Shown piece after piece: positions 1 to 8,986 of a stretch of DNA of 64,000 nucleotides. A model generated the notes under the pieces. It saw only the letters and a program-made list of their open reading frames with translations, did not search any database and was not told where the DNA came from. Origin of the DNA: an uncultured Verrucomicrobiota bacterium (GTDB lineage: Bacteria > Verrucomicrobiota > Verrucomicrobiia > Verrucomicrobiales > DEV007); the NCBI GenBank assembly GCA_902589825.1, contig CACIUL010000004.1, positions 1 to 64,000 of the forward strand. The letters are read 5' to 3'. Each line of letters starts with the position of its first letter. The first letter of the stretch is position 1. Position numbers and translations under genes: made by a program.

Positions 1-1129
1 TCTCCATGCCGTTGCCGAGGACCCGGGCGAAGGAGGTGAAACCGCCGTTCTGGAAGTCAAGGTTCTGGGAGTTGTCAGCGAGGTTGACGAACCATTCGTT
101 GGTGGCACTGTCGGGCAATCCACCCAGCTTGGCCATGGAGAGGGTGCCGCAGGCGTTGGGGCGCAAGTCACTGTATTCGTTGATGACCGGCGGGTCATCA
201 GGGACACTGACAAAGTCACCACCTTGCCCCGGGGCATAGCCACCTGCCTGGACGATGAACCCGGGGATTGCCCGGTGCACGATGGAGTTATCCCAGTCCC
301 CGTCATCCATGTAGGCCTTGAAGTTTGCCGTGGTTGCCGGGGCGCCGGTGTCGAACAGGGTCAAGGGAACATTCCCGAGAGAGGTCTCGATGAGGACGGT
401 GGACTCGGTATCAGGATCGTCAAACACATCCAGCAGGTTGATTTCCGTGGCCTGGTTGCCATTGGCTCCGGAAATAGAGGGAGAGTTGATAACCCGGGGC
501 GGCTCAATGACGGCAATGCCAATGCTGGCCTTGCGTTGGTTGCCGTTCTCCGTTGCGGTGAGGGTAACCTGGAAGTATCCGCTTTCCGTGATGATCCCGC
601 TGATTGACCGGGTCAGGGGATCGTAGCCGATTCCCCCGGGAAGTTGCCGGGCAGTGATATCCGGTTGCTGAAACCCCGTGAAGGTGACCGGGATATTTAC
701 CGGATCTCCCATGTTGCCGCGCAGGCAGGGCTGCTCAACAGAAAGGGTGCAGTCAAACAGGCGGGCAGGGTATATTCCTGAGAATGGCGAGGCACCATCG
801 GTGTTTACTGCCCTGATCCTTACCCCGATGGTGATTCCGACCGGGAACCCTGAAATACTGATTGAGGTGCTGTCAGCAGCAGTCTGACCCAGCAGGGTCC
901 ATGAGGCATTGTTGTCCTGGGAAATATAGAACTCAAATCCGTCCTCGTTGTCCGAGTTGTCCTGCCAGGTGAAGAGCACCTCGCGTGGCTTGAGGGATAT
1001 TCCTGAGAAATTATCCGGTGCAGCCGGCGGTGCTGCAATACCGGCAGAAACAAGCCAGAGTGCCGCCATCAAGGGGATGGCATAGTGCTTGGCCTTTAGC
1101 GGCCTTGCGGGGGATTTCTTTGTCAGCAC
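1..1129 (-). CDS. Secreted cyclophilin-type peptidyl-prolyl isomerase with FN3-like domain (3' end cut by window)
   Basis: The reading frame runs off the left edge, so the C-terminus is missing. A GTG start at 1129 gives a lysine-rich n-region and a hydrophobic core ending near AGIAAPPAA, a good signal peptide; an ATG at 1069 would cut into it. Next comes a fibronectin-III-like segment (VLFTWQDNSDNEDGFEFY), then a putative Ig/cadherin-like segment (ITARQLPGGIGYDP), and from about residue 225 a cyclophilin domain with IVHRAIPGFIVQAGGY, GTLSMAKLG and SATNEWFVNL, which are family hallmarks. Proline isomerases of this type assist folding of exported proteins in the periplasm or outside the cell. 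The added FN3/Ig modules are common in large secreted verrucomicrobial proteins. Domain call is firm, in vivo role unknown. Confidence 0.85.
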   Translation of the reverse strand, partial: MLTKKSPARPLKAKHYAIPLMAALWLVSAGIAAPPAAPDNFSGISLKPREVLFTWQDNSDNEDGFEFYISQDNNASWTLLGQTAADSTSISISGFPVGITIGVRIRAVNTDGASPFSGIYPARLFDCTLSVEQPCLRGNMGDPVNIPVTFTGFQQPDITARQLPGGIGYDPLTRSISGIITESGYFQVTLTATENGNQRKASIGIAVIEPPRVINSPSISGANGNQATEINLLDVFDDPDTESTVLIETSLGNVPLTLFDTGAPATTANFKAYMDDGDWDNSIVHRAIPGFIVQAGGYAPGQGGDFVSVPDDPPVINEYSDLRPNACGTLSMAKLGGLPDSATNEWFVNLADNSQNLDFQNGGFTSFARVLGNGME

Positions 1130-1163
1130 GGTGGCGAAATATTTTTTCCGCCCGCAATGATTC

Positions 1164-2090
1164 CTATTTCATCAGGGCGAAGCGCTTTTGCAACAGTTCA
1201 CCGGCATCAGCACCAGCGGTCTTCTCCTGGCTGGCATCAATGAGTTGCTGCTCAAGGGTGTTTTTTGACGGGCGTTCATTCTGGTAGAAGACACCGAATT
1301 TTCCGGGATACTGGATGTCGGCGATCGCGTAGGCATCGGCCTCACTGGTCACGTCGTGGCGTGCCTCATCCTCCGGCGTGTCATCCCACGTTTTTTCCTC
1401 GATCAGCTCGAATTCCCCGCCCTTGCGCGGGTTGGCATTGTCAAAGGCGCCCTTGTAGAAGATCACGCACTCGGAGAGGACCTCGACCACCGAAAAACCG
1501 GGGTGCTTGATGGCCCGCTCGAACATTTCCATCATGTGCTTGACCTGGGCCGCGTGGGTGCGGGCGATAAAGCTTGCCCCGGATGATACCAGCTTTTTCA
1601 TCGGGTTTACCGGCTGGTCAATGGCTCCCCCGGGGTCTGTCTTTGACTGGAATCCGATCGGCGATGTCGGCGATGTTTGTTTCTTTGTCAGCCCGTAGAC
1701 AAAGTTGTCCATGATGACGTAGGTAAGGTTCGGGTTTTTCCTGGCACAGTGCTCCAGGTGATTGCCGCCGATGGAGAAACCGTCACCATCCCCGCCAAAG
1801 GCGAAGACGTGCACGTCGGGGCGCGAGAGGCTGACGCCCATGGCAAGGGGCAGGACCCGGCCATGGATAAAGTGAAGCCCGTGGCTGTTGACGAAGTAGG
1901 GAAATCGGGAGGCGCATCCGATACCTGCCAGTGTGCAGATTTTTTCATGGGGGACCTGGAGTTTCTCAAGGACCTTGAAGAAGGCCGCTAGGACGGCAAA
2001 GTCGCCGCAGGCCGGGCACCAGGTGGGATGATCGGAAAGTAGGGACTTCTTGGTGAGTTTCTCGGGCTCGGCCGGTGCTGCTGTTGACAT
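1164..2090 (-). CDS. korB: 2-oxoacid:ferredoxin oxidoreductase, beta subunit
   Basis: This subunit carries thiamine diphosphate and the [4Fe-4S] cluster of an enzyme that oxidatively decarboxylates a 2-oxoacid (probably 2-oxoglutarate) to acyl-CoA while reducing ferredoxin. Seen in the sequence: CPACG near residue 24 and GIGCASR near 55 (cluster cysteines), the TPP-binding FGGDGDGFSIGGN, IMDNFVYGLTKKQTSPTSP, and a late cysteine in VLSECVIFYKG. Length (308 aa) is usual for the two-subunit type. It lies 49 bp after the alpha subunit gene on the same strand, so they form a two-gene operon. 2-Oxoglutarate as substrate is inferred from overall resemblance; pyruvate or another 2-oxoacid cannot be ruled out. 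Confidence 0.93.
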   Translation of the reverse strand: MSTAAPAEPEKLTKKSLLSDHPTWCPACGDFAVLAAFFKVLEKLQVPHEKICTLAGIGCASRFPYFVNSHGLHFIHGRVLPLAMGVSLSRPDVHVFAFGGDGDGFSIGGNHLEHCARKNPNLTYVIMDNFVYGLTKKQTSPTSPIGFQSKTDPGGAIDQPVNPMKKLVSSGASFIARTHAAQVKHMMEMFERAIKHPGFSVVEVLSECVIFYKGAFDNANPRKGGEFELIEEKTWDDTPEDEARHDVTSEADAYAIADIQYPGKFGVFYQNERPSKNTLEQQLIDASQEKTAGADAGELLQKRFALMK

Positions 2091-2139
2091 CAGGAAACTG
2101 GGTTTGGCAGTGGAAGTAGTTGGTTAATTACGGCAATAA

Positions 2140-3951
2140 TCAGTCGGAGGAATTCTCGATCCCGGCTATGATCTGGCGGATCTTGAAGTTGAGCCCGTCA
2201 CACTTGGTCAGGCTCTTGATCTTGTTGTCGGCATAGCGGGCACGGAGGAGGGTGGCCAATTGACCATATCCATACATTCCCTCATCGTTCATCTCAATAA
2301 CGAGTACCCTCTTGAAGGCATTCATGATCCCGTCAATGCCCTCAGGCATGGGATGGATATGGCGCAGGTGAATTGCTGATACCTCATGGCCGCTCTCCCT
2401 GGCAACATTCACCGCCTCGCGGATCGGTCCCCAGGTTGATCCCCAGCCGATGAGCAGGACCTCGCCCTCTTTCTCGCCATGGATCTCGGGCAAGGGCAGG
2501 GAAGCAGCAAGGCGCTTGTGCTTGTCACGTCTGCGGTCCGTCATCTTCTGGTGGATCTCAGGACTTGAAGTCGGGTGTCCCCACTCGTCGTGCTCCAGCC
2601 CGGTAACGACGGGATACTTGCCACCTGCCATTCTGGTGCCTGGCGGGGCATGACTGGTTTCAGCATCAAAGGGGTAGGGCTTGAAGTCCTCATCCCGGGG
2701 CTCCAGATTGAGTTCCGGGGAGGTGACACCGGATACGTCCGGCTCGGGGAAGGCCTCAATACGGCTGGAGAGGGCCTGGTCGGTTAGGATCACGACCGGG
2801 GTGCTGAACTCCCGCGCGATCCGTCCGGCCTCAATGGCAATGTAGTAACAGTCCTCGACATCCTTTGGGGCAATGACCACCCGCGGGGTATCCCCGTGGC
2901 TGCCGTAGATGGCCTGCATGAGGTCACTTTGTTCAACACTGGTGGGCAGGCCGGTGGATGGACCACCGCGTTGCACGTTGATGACAATCAACGGCAACTC
3001 GGCCATTGATGCGTAGCCCATGGCCTCCATTTTCAATGACAACCCGGGACCGGAACTTCCCGTGGCGGCAAGATGCCCGGAGTAGGCAAATCCGATGGCC
3101 GTCGAGATGGCGGCCAGTTCGTCCTCGGACTGCACAAAGATGCCACCATACTTTGGCAGTTCACTGCGCAATAGCTCCATGATCGATGACCAAGGTGTAA
3201 TCGGGTAGCCGGCCCCGTAACGGACACCTGCGGCAAGCAGCCCGTAGGTCAGCGCGGTATTGCCGTCGGTGGTAATACGGCCGTCGGATTTCGCTTCACC
3301 CGGCTCGAATTCATAGCTCCTGTTGAAGATGTCGCCAAGCTGGTAGGCGTAACCGGCATCAAATGCCAGCATGGCATTGCGCAGGACGCTCTCGTGCTTG
3401 TTCTTGAACTGGTTTTCAATGATGTGGACAAGTTTCTCGCGCTGGAGGTCGAACAGGTTGGTGATCAGGCCCAGGACAAAGATATTCTTGCCGCGGTCAC
3501 GGGCAGATCCGCCGATGGCCTCGACGGTGGTGCTGGTCATTGGTACGCCGACAAAGGTAAAGCGCTTGTCGGTCATGTCAGGCTCAACGTGGTCGCTGTC
3601 GTAGAGGCAAACCCCACCTTCGCGCAGGTTGTTGATATGGTTCTCGTAGCTGTCCTGGTAGAAGGCGACCAGGAAGTCGGCCTCATCACCGGGTGAGAGG
3701 ACTTCACCGGAACCGATCCGGACCTGGAATATTGAGGCGCCACCACTGATTGTTGAGGGAATCGTCATGTAGGTCATGACTTCCTGCGCGCTGCGCCCGG
3801 CAAGCTTTGCCAGCACTCCGCCAATGGTCTGGATGCCATCCTGGGAGTTGCCCGCAAGGCGGATCACGGCATTGTTGATGTCCTCTGTCCGTTCGGCGGC
3901 TGCCTGGTCAGCGGTTGACGGTTCTTGTTCGGCGGTTGGCGTTGAGCTCAT
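2140..3951 (-). CDS. korA: 2-oxoacid:ferredoxin oxidoreductase, fused gamma-alpha subunit
   Basis: The 603-residue length matches the KorA type in which the gamma domain (about residues 25-215, GGVLAKLAGRSAQEV onward) is fused in front of the pyrimidine-binding alpha domain. The alpha domain shows GYPITPWSSIMELL and VQSEDELAAISTAIGFAYSG, and the C-terminal part has LIGWGSTWGPIREAV. With KorB it forms the cytoplasmic enzyme that can replace the NAD-linked 2-oxoglutarate dehydrogenase in the TCA cycle and supply low-potential reduced ferredoxin. The start at 3951 precedes an Ala/Glu-rich N-terminus of low conservation, so a start a few codons downstream is possible. First gene of the korA-korB pair. 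Confidence 0.93.
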   Translation of the reverse strand: MSSTPTAEQEPSTADQAAAERTEDINNAVIRLAGNSQDGIQTIGGVLAKLAGRSAQEVMTYMTIPSTISGGASIFQVRIGSGEVLSPGDEADFLVAFYQDSYENHINNLREGGVCLYDSDHVEPDMTDKRFTFVGVPMTSTTVEAIGGSARDRGKNIFVLGLITNLFDLQREKLVHIIENQFKNKHESVLRNAMLAFDAGYAYQLGDIFNRSYEFEPGEAKSDGRITTDGNTALTYGLLAAGVRYGAGYPITPWSSIMELLRSELPKYGGIFVQSEDELAAISTAIGFAYSGHLAATGSSGPGLSLKMEAMGYASMAELPLIVINVQRGGPSTGLPTSVEQSDLMQAIYGSHGDTPRVVIAPKDVEDCYYIAIEAGRIAREFSTPVVILTDQALSSRIEAFPEPDVSGVTSPELNLEPRDEDFKPYPFDAETSHAPPGTRMAGGKYPVVTGLEHDEWGHPTSSPEIHQKMTDRRRDKHKRLAASLPLPEIHGEKEGEVLLIGWGSTWGPIREAVNVARESGHEVSAIHLRHIHPMPEGIDGIMNAFKRVLVIEMNDEGMYGYGQLATLLRARYADNKIKSLTKCDGLNFKIRQIIAGIENSSD

Positions 3952-4134
3952 TCGGTTTAAAAAATTACTTTATTCACCTTTTTTGGCAAGCATTTCAGGG
4001 AATTGGCCGGGCTGGTTGAAAATGATCAATAATTGGTTTGTCCAGTGAACCATGAGAATGGATTCAACGGTAGAAATATACCTTTAATGACAATCCTCAA
4101 GCGATTCTGCACAGCAGTCATCAAAGAGGCCGAG

Positions 4135-5097
4135 TTATTGCCCGGCGAAACCCTTCCACAGGGCATCAATCTGTTCGGCATTCATTGTTTTATCGCTGAC
4201 AATCAGCCTGTAACGCATGGTTGAGGGTTTCCCGGGCATGAGATGCCACGCGGTTTCCTGTGCCGGCACATAATTAAAGAAAATAGCCCCGTTATGGGAA
4301 GTGGGTGGCCAGATACGCATCCTCTGGGGTGCGTCATGGTTTTTCGGGTGGCAGAGGATGGCAACCAGTGCATTGCCCTTTTCCGCCGGGCCGGTAAAAG
4401 CACACCAGCGTCCTCGCGTGGCGTGGCCATTGCTGCGGTTTTTGCCCTCGGAGGTAAAGACCCTGCTGTTGGAATTGTTCCAGTTTGCCGGTCCGCGGTA
4501 GGCAATGGGCCCGCCATATCGGTATGCCGGGAGCTTGAGGGGAGTATCCGTGATGTTTTTCTGCACCGTGGTGTGGTCGACCAGGTATGCATTGTCCGCG
4601 CTGTGCACGGTGAGCGTGAATTCCTCGGCAAGCACCACCACGGGATTGGTACCTTTATCCATGGAAATAAATTCCTGAAGGACGGTAAATGAGGCCATTT
4701 TTCCACTTGGTTCTGGCCGTTGCAGGGTTTTTGCGTAACGCACCCTGCCGCTTTTGGCCTTGAGGTTCCAGAAGTCCGGCTTTCGCTTGCCGTGCACGGT
4801 CTTTACCCAGGCATGCCACAGGCCCATGTGGTGGATGTGGTCGGCGGGATGGATTGCGGTGACCACACTCCCTGCCGGAGTGCATAACGGGTGAACAAAT
4901 CCACTGCGTCGATAGGCGGGGTCCGCTCCCTTTGGTGGCTCTACCTCGGCCTTGTGATAGACCAGGACGGTTTTCCCCTTGTCCAGGACCCGGATAGCCT
5001 TCCCGGTTTCCTCAACTTCCAGTGCACCTGTGGTTGCCGGCAACAGGCACCCTGCCAGGGTGAGTGCGGATATATAAAAGTGGCGCATCGGAAGCAA
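4135..5097 (-). CDS. Exported DUF6807 (so-called PmoA family) protein
   Basis: The protein begins with a short hydrophobic export signal; LTLAGC matches a lipobox, so it may be a lipoprotein, although cleavage further on at TTGA is also possible. Met4 (5088) is an alternative start. The body has the marks of DUF6807: SGFVHPLCTPAGSVVT, HIHHMGLWHAWV, AYRYGGPIAYRG, ILCHPKNHDAPQRMRIWP and FFNYVPAQETAWHL. Databases often call this family methane oxygenase PmoA, which is misleading: there is no metal-site or membrane domain of pMMO here. Members are found in polysaccharide-degrading Planctomycetes, Verrucomicrobia and Bacteroidetes; the function is unknown. It follows the TolC-like gene by 26 bp and may be co-transcribed. 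Confidence 0.85.
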   Translation of the reverse strand: MLPMRHFYISALTLAGCLLPATTGALEVEETGKAIRVLDKGKTVLVYHKAEVEPPKGADPAYRRSGFVHPLCTPAGSVVTAIHPADHIHHMGLWHAWVKTVHGKRKPDFWNLKAKSGRVRYAKTLQRPEPSGKMASFTVLQEFISMDKGTNPVVVLAEEFTLTVHSADNAYLVDHTTVQKNITDTPLKLPAYRYGGPIAYRGPANWNNSNSRVFTSEGKNRSNGHATRGRWCAFTGPAEKGNALVAILCHPKNHDAPQRMRIWPPTSHNGAIFFNYVPAQETAWHLMPGKPSTMRYRLIVSDKTMNAEQIDALWKGFAGQ

Positions 5098-5123
5098 AGG
5101 GTAATGTGCCTTCCCGGGTTTTC

Positions 5124-6938
5124 CTAATTCTCCTTACGGGGCAGAAGCCTGATCTTTTTGAGTGCTGACCGCACCTTGCTTCTCAGCGTTGTCCGTTTTT
5201 CTTTGCCCTCTTGCGCATTTTCCTCGGCGGCGTCAGGGGAATGATTCTTCACTTGCGTGGCTGCATGAGCGGGGGCAGCGGCGGCTGCGGCTGGAGCCGT
5301 CGTTGTCGGCCCGGATTGGCCAACTTCCTTGCTGCCGGCGAAGACCTTGGAAAGGGATGTTCCCAGTGCCTCCTCAAGCTGCAGAAGCGCGAGGTTGTAG
5401 GCATGTTCAGAATCGAGGCGGTGCCGGTCTGCATTCAGGGTGCTGCGGGTCACGTCGTAGCGTGTTTCTTCAAGCTTGCGGCGGTCGATTCCTGCGATCC
5501 TTTCAAGGAAACCGGTATTTTGTTCCTTGCGCTGGCTCGCATGCTCACGTGCCTTGGAGCGGTGCGCGGCGCAACGTTTTAAATTCTGGTAGGCGGCGAC
5601 GATTTCCGCAGTGACAATGTTCTGGATAGCACCCATCTGGCTGTAATGGCTCTTGACGGCGGCTTCATGGATTTTTTTCTCGTTGCCCATCCATGAGAAG
5701 ACCGGCAGGGACATTGCAAACTGAATGCCCCAGTTTGTCCCTGACTTGGTTCCCCCCTGTTCATCCCTGCCGAACTCAGCCTGGAAGTAGTCAAACCACG
5801 GGCGGTTTCTGGCCTTTGCCTCATTGAGCTGTGCCTTGGCGATCTCTCCCTTTTCCGAGTTGGTGGTTAACTCGCCACGGTTGGCAAGTGCCATCCGGAT
5901 GAGGTATTCAAGGTGGGTGTGGTCGAGCTCAACTGCGGGGCTGATTAATTTGTCACTGATACGGATCGTTGATGAATCGCGAAGGCCAACCCTTGCCGCC
6001 AGCCTGTCCATGGCTGCCCGGTAATCAATGGTAATGCCGTCCGAGGCAAGGTTGTCGATCTCGACGTATTCAATCTTGTCAATGGTGGTGAGGCCGCCTG
6101 CGAGCAGCTTGTCCTGTGCCTCGGAGTATATCTTGGCGGCTGCATCGTTTTTTTCCTGCAACCCGATACGCGCCTTGAGATACTGGAGCGCCCCATATTC
6201 TTCACGGATCCTGTTGACTACCTTGCGCTCCTCTGAGAGGAGCTCTGCACGGGCAAGCTCGATTCGGTGCTGGGCTTGCTTGAGTCGTGCCCTCCTTATC
6301 CCGGGGTGGGGGACGTAAAGGCGGAACTGGGCAACGAGGTCTTCCTCGCTGGCAAACGGGTCACTTTCGTGAAAGCGGGTTTCCCTTCCGCTGCGCTCAA
6401 GGTTGCGGGTTTCCGAGGTAATTCCTCCCGGGTCACCCAGCAGCTGGTTGGGAGCAGTTTGTGTCACCTCGGAGCTGTTTTCACTGAACGTCTCCTCAAT
6501 AACCGTTTTGTCCTTGCCTTCGGTGATCGTCCTCTGTGAGCTGCGGGCAACATTTTCATTGATAGTCGAGTTGGTGATGATGCCAAGCTCATCAGTCTCA
6601 CTGCGGGTGATCTGCTGGTTGTAATTTTCCGTGCGGTATTGTGTGTATGGTGCCGGAATCTCATTATAACCCCATGACTTGCGGAAACGGACCTGAGGAT
6701 CGGGCCAGTCCCGGGCTGCCTTTTTCCGGGCGGTGGCGATACTTATCTCGCCGCGCAGCGCGATGAGTTGCGGGTCATTCTTCAGGCCGAGTGCAATGAG
6801 TTCACCCAGGCCATTTTGTTCACTGCCGGCATCGGTTTCGGGATCTTCCCCGTTGGCCGACATGATGAGCGGGCTTGCCAGGAAAGTTGCGATACTAAAC
6901 AGGTATGCGTAACCCGTGAGGGAAAAGTGTCGGGGCAT
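5124..6938 (-). CDS. TolC-family outer membrane channel with long polar insertion and basic tail
   Basis: This is a 604-residue outer membrane efflux protein, longer than the usual 430-500. An N-terminal signal (LFSIATFLASPLIMSANG) is followed by two TolC-like repeats: LIALGLKNDPQLIALRGEI at about 48-70 and LIRMALANRGELTTNSEKGE at about 335-355, each leading into long helices (ARAELLSEERKVVNRIREEY; LKRCAAHRSKAREHASQ). Between residues about 95 and 205 lies a Ser/Thr/Glu-rich insertion not typical of the family. The C-terminus has an Ala/Pro linker and ends in a strongly basic segment (LRSKVRSALKKIRLLPRKEN). It is downstream of the HlyD, DUF4956 and VTC genes and probably provides their outer membrane exit; the 183-bp gap leaves room for its own promoter. 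Confidence 0.85.
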   Translation of the reverse strand: MPRHFSLTGYAYLFSIATFLASPLIMSANGEDPETDAGSEQNGLGELIALGLKNDPQLIALRGEISIATARKKAARDWPDPQVRFRKSWGYNEIPAPYTQYRTENYNQQITRSETDELGIITNSTINENVARSSQRTITEGKDKTVIEETFSENSSEVTQTAPNQLLGDPGGITSETRNLERSGRETRFHESDPFASEEDLVAQFRLYVPHPGIRRARLKQAQHRIELARAELLSEERKVVNRIREEYGALQYLKARIGLQEKNDAAAKIYSEAQDKLLAGGLTTIDKIEYVEIDNLASDGITIDYRAAMDRLAARVGLRDSSTIRISDKLISPAVELDHTHLEYLIRMALANRGELTTNSEKGEIAKAQLNEAKARNRPWFDYFQAEFGRDEQGGTKSGTNWGIQFAMSLPVFSWMGNEKKIHEAAVKSHYSQMGAIQNIVTAEIVAAYQNLKRCAAHRSKAREHASQRKEQNTGFLERIAGIDRRKLEETRYDVTRSTLNADRHRLDSEHAYNLALLQLEEALGTSLSKVFAGSKEVGQSGPTTTAPAAAAAAPAHAATQVKNHSPDAAEENAQEGKEKRTTLRSKVRSALKKIRLLPRKEN

Positions 6939-7121
6939 ATCGGGGAGGTGATCTTTGATGGGCAGGTTGAGAGGAAAGGCGGGGCAACAATCCTTTTAGC
7001 ATTGCCATTGCCAGGCTTGCAAGTCCGGCGCTGAAAAAATCGCTGTAATGGTTGAGGCTTTTAACCTGCTAAAATATCAAGGGATATTAGGCATGGGGAA
7101 TCCGCCCGGAATAGAGCGGGC

Positions 7122-8234
7122 CTAATTGTTGGCAGATTGGACAGGGGTTTTACCAAAACCCCAGAAGTCAAATTTTCCGGGTTGCTTGCGGTGGATATGG
7201 ACCTCGGTGCCCGGCAAGAGGTGCTTGAGCTCGTCCGGCAACCTGCAGGTAAATGAGCGCCCGCGCAGGAACCTTGAGGGAATCGGTGTCCCGAGGTTGG
7301 GCAGGGCCTCGATGCCGGGGGAGACAGACAGGATTTCAGTTTGCATGGCTTCCGGGTTCTTTACCCTTTCGCTGATCCAAACGGTGTTGCCCGCCTTCAG
7401 GCCCTCGGGGTTTTCACCCTGCAATACAAGGCCCCTGACGGTTTTTTCCGGCTGACCGTCCCCGGGTGAGTTCAGCACGATGGTCAAAATAGGGTCACCA
7501 AGCCTTGCCACTCCGCGCAGCTTGTGCACCTCCCTTACTTTCCCGTCACCGGAAGCCTTGAGGGTCTTGTCGGCCAGGCGCTGGTTCAGGACAAGCAACT
7601 CATCAGGGATTTTCAGCTCATTCAGGCTGGCAATCAGTTTGTCGGCCTCCTCCAGGTCCTTGGTCAGTTCCTGGATCGATGCCTCATGGGTTTCAAGCTC
7701 AACCTCTATGGCTTCCACTGCGGCTATTGCGTTATCAAGTTCACGCTGCAGGCTGAGCTGCTTCTCCACCTGATCAGCGATTAGTTCCTCATTGCGTTGC
7801 GCACTCTCAAGCCGTGATTGCGCATTGGCCTTTTCCGCCTTGGCTTTCTGGATATCGGCATTGATGTCAAACCTGGTGGCCTTGAACTTCCTTTGCATGT
7901 CCGCCCTGAGGAACGGGAGATTGGCCTTGTAGTCATCAATCTCCTTCTGCACCAGTGAAGGGTCGAGGGTGACCAGATCCTGCCCGGCCTTGACAATGTC
8001 ACCCTCCCTGACATGGACGGTGAGTATCACGCCGTCCTCTGGAGGGGCTACTTCCTCCGTGCTGGCGGCGATCATGCCGTTGATGCGTGAGTAGCTGCCG
8101 CGCTGCATGTAGAGGATGATGACCACGCTGAGCATTCCCAGCCATATGAGTACTGGCCATTTATGCAGGATCCTCCTGTATTTGAATGAGGACCCGGAGC
8201 TGACCGCGGCTCTGCTTGGAATTTCGTTACTCAT
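7122..8234 (-). CDS. HlyD-type periplasmic adaptor (membrane fusion protein)
   Basis: One N-terminal membrane segment (WPVLIWLGMLSVVIILYMQ, about residues 26-44) is followed by the first half of a biotinyl-lipoyl domain (VAPPEDGVILTVHVREGDIV), a long coiled-coil hairpin (about 80-210, rich in QKAKAEKANAQSRLESAQ-like heptads), the returning lipoyl half (KASGDGKVREVHKLRG) and a beta-barrel region. This is the layout of adaptors that join an inner membrane transporter to a TolC channel across the periplasm. It starts 10 bp after the DUF4956 gene and precedes the TolC-like gene. No ABC, RND or MFS pump sits in the cluster, so its inner membrane partner may be DUF4956 itself (inference). Confidence 0.88.
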   Translation of the reverse strand: MSNEIPSRAAVSSGSSFKYRRILHKWPVLIWLGMLSVVIILYMQRGSYSRINGMIAASTEEVAPPEDGVILTVHVREGDIVKAGQDLVTLDPSLVQKEIDDYKANLPFLRADMQRKFKATRFDINADIQKAKAEKANAQSRLESAQRNEELIADQVEKQLSLQRELDNAIAAVEAIEVELETHEASIQELTKDLEEADKLIASLNELKIPDELLVLNQRLADKTLKASGDGKVREVHKLRGVARLGDPILTIVLNSPGDGQPEKTVRGLVLQGENPEGLKAGNTVWISERVKNPEAMQTEILSVSPGIEALPNLGTPIPSRFLRGRSFTCRLPDELKHLLPGTEVHIHRKQPGKFDFWGFGKTPVQSANN

Positions 8235-8244
8235 GGCAGATTCT

Positions 8245-8928
8245 CTATATCTCGACAGTTGTGCGCTGCATTACCAGGCTGACCTCGGAGATGTCTTCAA
8301 GTTTGGAAAGGGTATCGATCAGGTCTGTCTTGTAGGATGGGTCTATAAGGCGGATCTGATAAGAGTATTCCTGGACTTCACCCTGAATGGCTTCCCGCAT
8401 GGCCACCATCTCAGTCTGGGTTGTGTAGTTTGAGAAGATATCATGAAGCAGGGCATGTGAAGCGGAATCCGCCGGCAGCATGAACCGGAGAAGTCCCTCG
8501 AATTCCCTGCGTGATGCGAAGGGTGACCAGCTGAGGAAGATGGCCGTGAAACCGAAATAGATGGTGCCGATGATGGCGACATCAAAGACCTGTGCCCCGG
8601 AGGCAATCCCGACGGCCAGTGAAGCAAAAAGGAAAATAATGTCTCGCGGGTCGCGAATGGGGGTCCGGAAGCGCACAAAGGCCATGGCGCCCATGATTCC
8701 CAGGCCGCGTGCCATGTTGTTGCCAATGGCCATGATCATGATGGTGATGACGATCGTGGCCAGCACCATGGTGTGCAGGAACGAGCGGGCATAGGAGAAG
8801 CTCTGGTGGGTCCAGCGATACACGGTGGCCAGGACCAGGCCGAGCACGAAGCTGATGCTCAGCGAGAAGATGATGTCCATGCTGGACAAAGGCTCTGTTG
8901 GGCCCAGGGCTGTCAAAAAGGATTCCAT
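8245..8928 (-). CDS. DUF4956 membrane protein
   Basis: About four membrane segments occupy the N-terminal 140 residues (IIFSLSISFVLGLVLATVY; FLHTMVLATIVITIMIMAI; DIIFLFASLAVGIASGAQ; VAIIGTIYFGFTAIFLSW), with the conserved cytoplasmic-looking loop GLGIMGAMAFVRFRTPIRDPRD between them. The last 85 residues form a soluble domain that looks ferredoxin-like. This matches DUF4956, a family distantly like MgtC and regularly found next to VTC-domain genes and CotH kinases in bacteria. Its function is unknown. In yeast the VTC polymerase pushes polyphosphate through a small membrane domain, so a channel or guide role for DUF4956 is a reasonable hypothesis. It lies 58 bp after the VTC gene and 10 bp before the HlyD gene. 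Confidence 0.88.
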   Translation of the reverse strand: MESFLTALGPTEPLSSMDIIFSLSISFVLGLVLATVYRWTHQSFSYARSFLHTMVLATIVITIMIMAIGNNMARGLGIMGAMAFVRFRTPIRDPRDIIFLFASLAVGIASGAQVFDVAIIGTIYFGFTAIFLSWSPFASRREFEGLLRFMLPADSASHALLHDIFSNYTTQTEMVAMREAIQGEVQEYSYQIRLIDPSYKTDLIDTLSKLEDISEVSLVMQRTTVEI

Positions 8929-8986
8929 TAGCTGATAAGGGGGAAGGAAGAAGCTGAAGCGTGAACTGCCAAGCTAAATTTTGGAA

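Noticed and set aside
4135-5097. Methane monooxygenase subunit PmoA
   Set aside because: The protein is DUF6807-like, exported and soluble, with no pMMO membrane helices or metal-site motifs.
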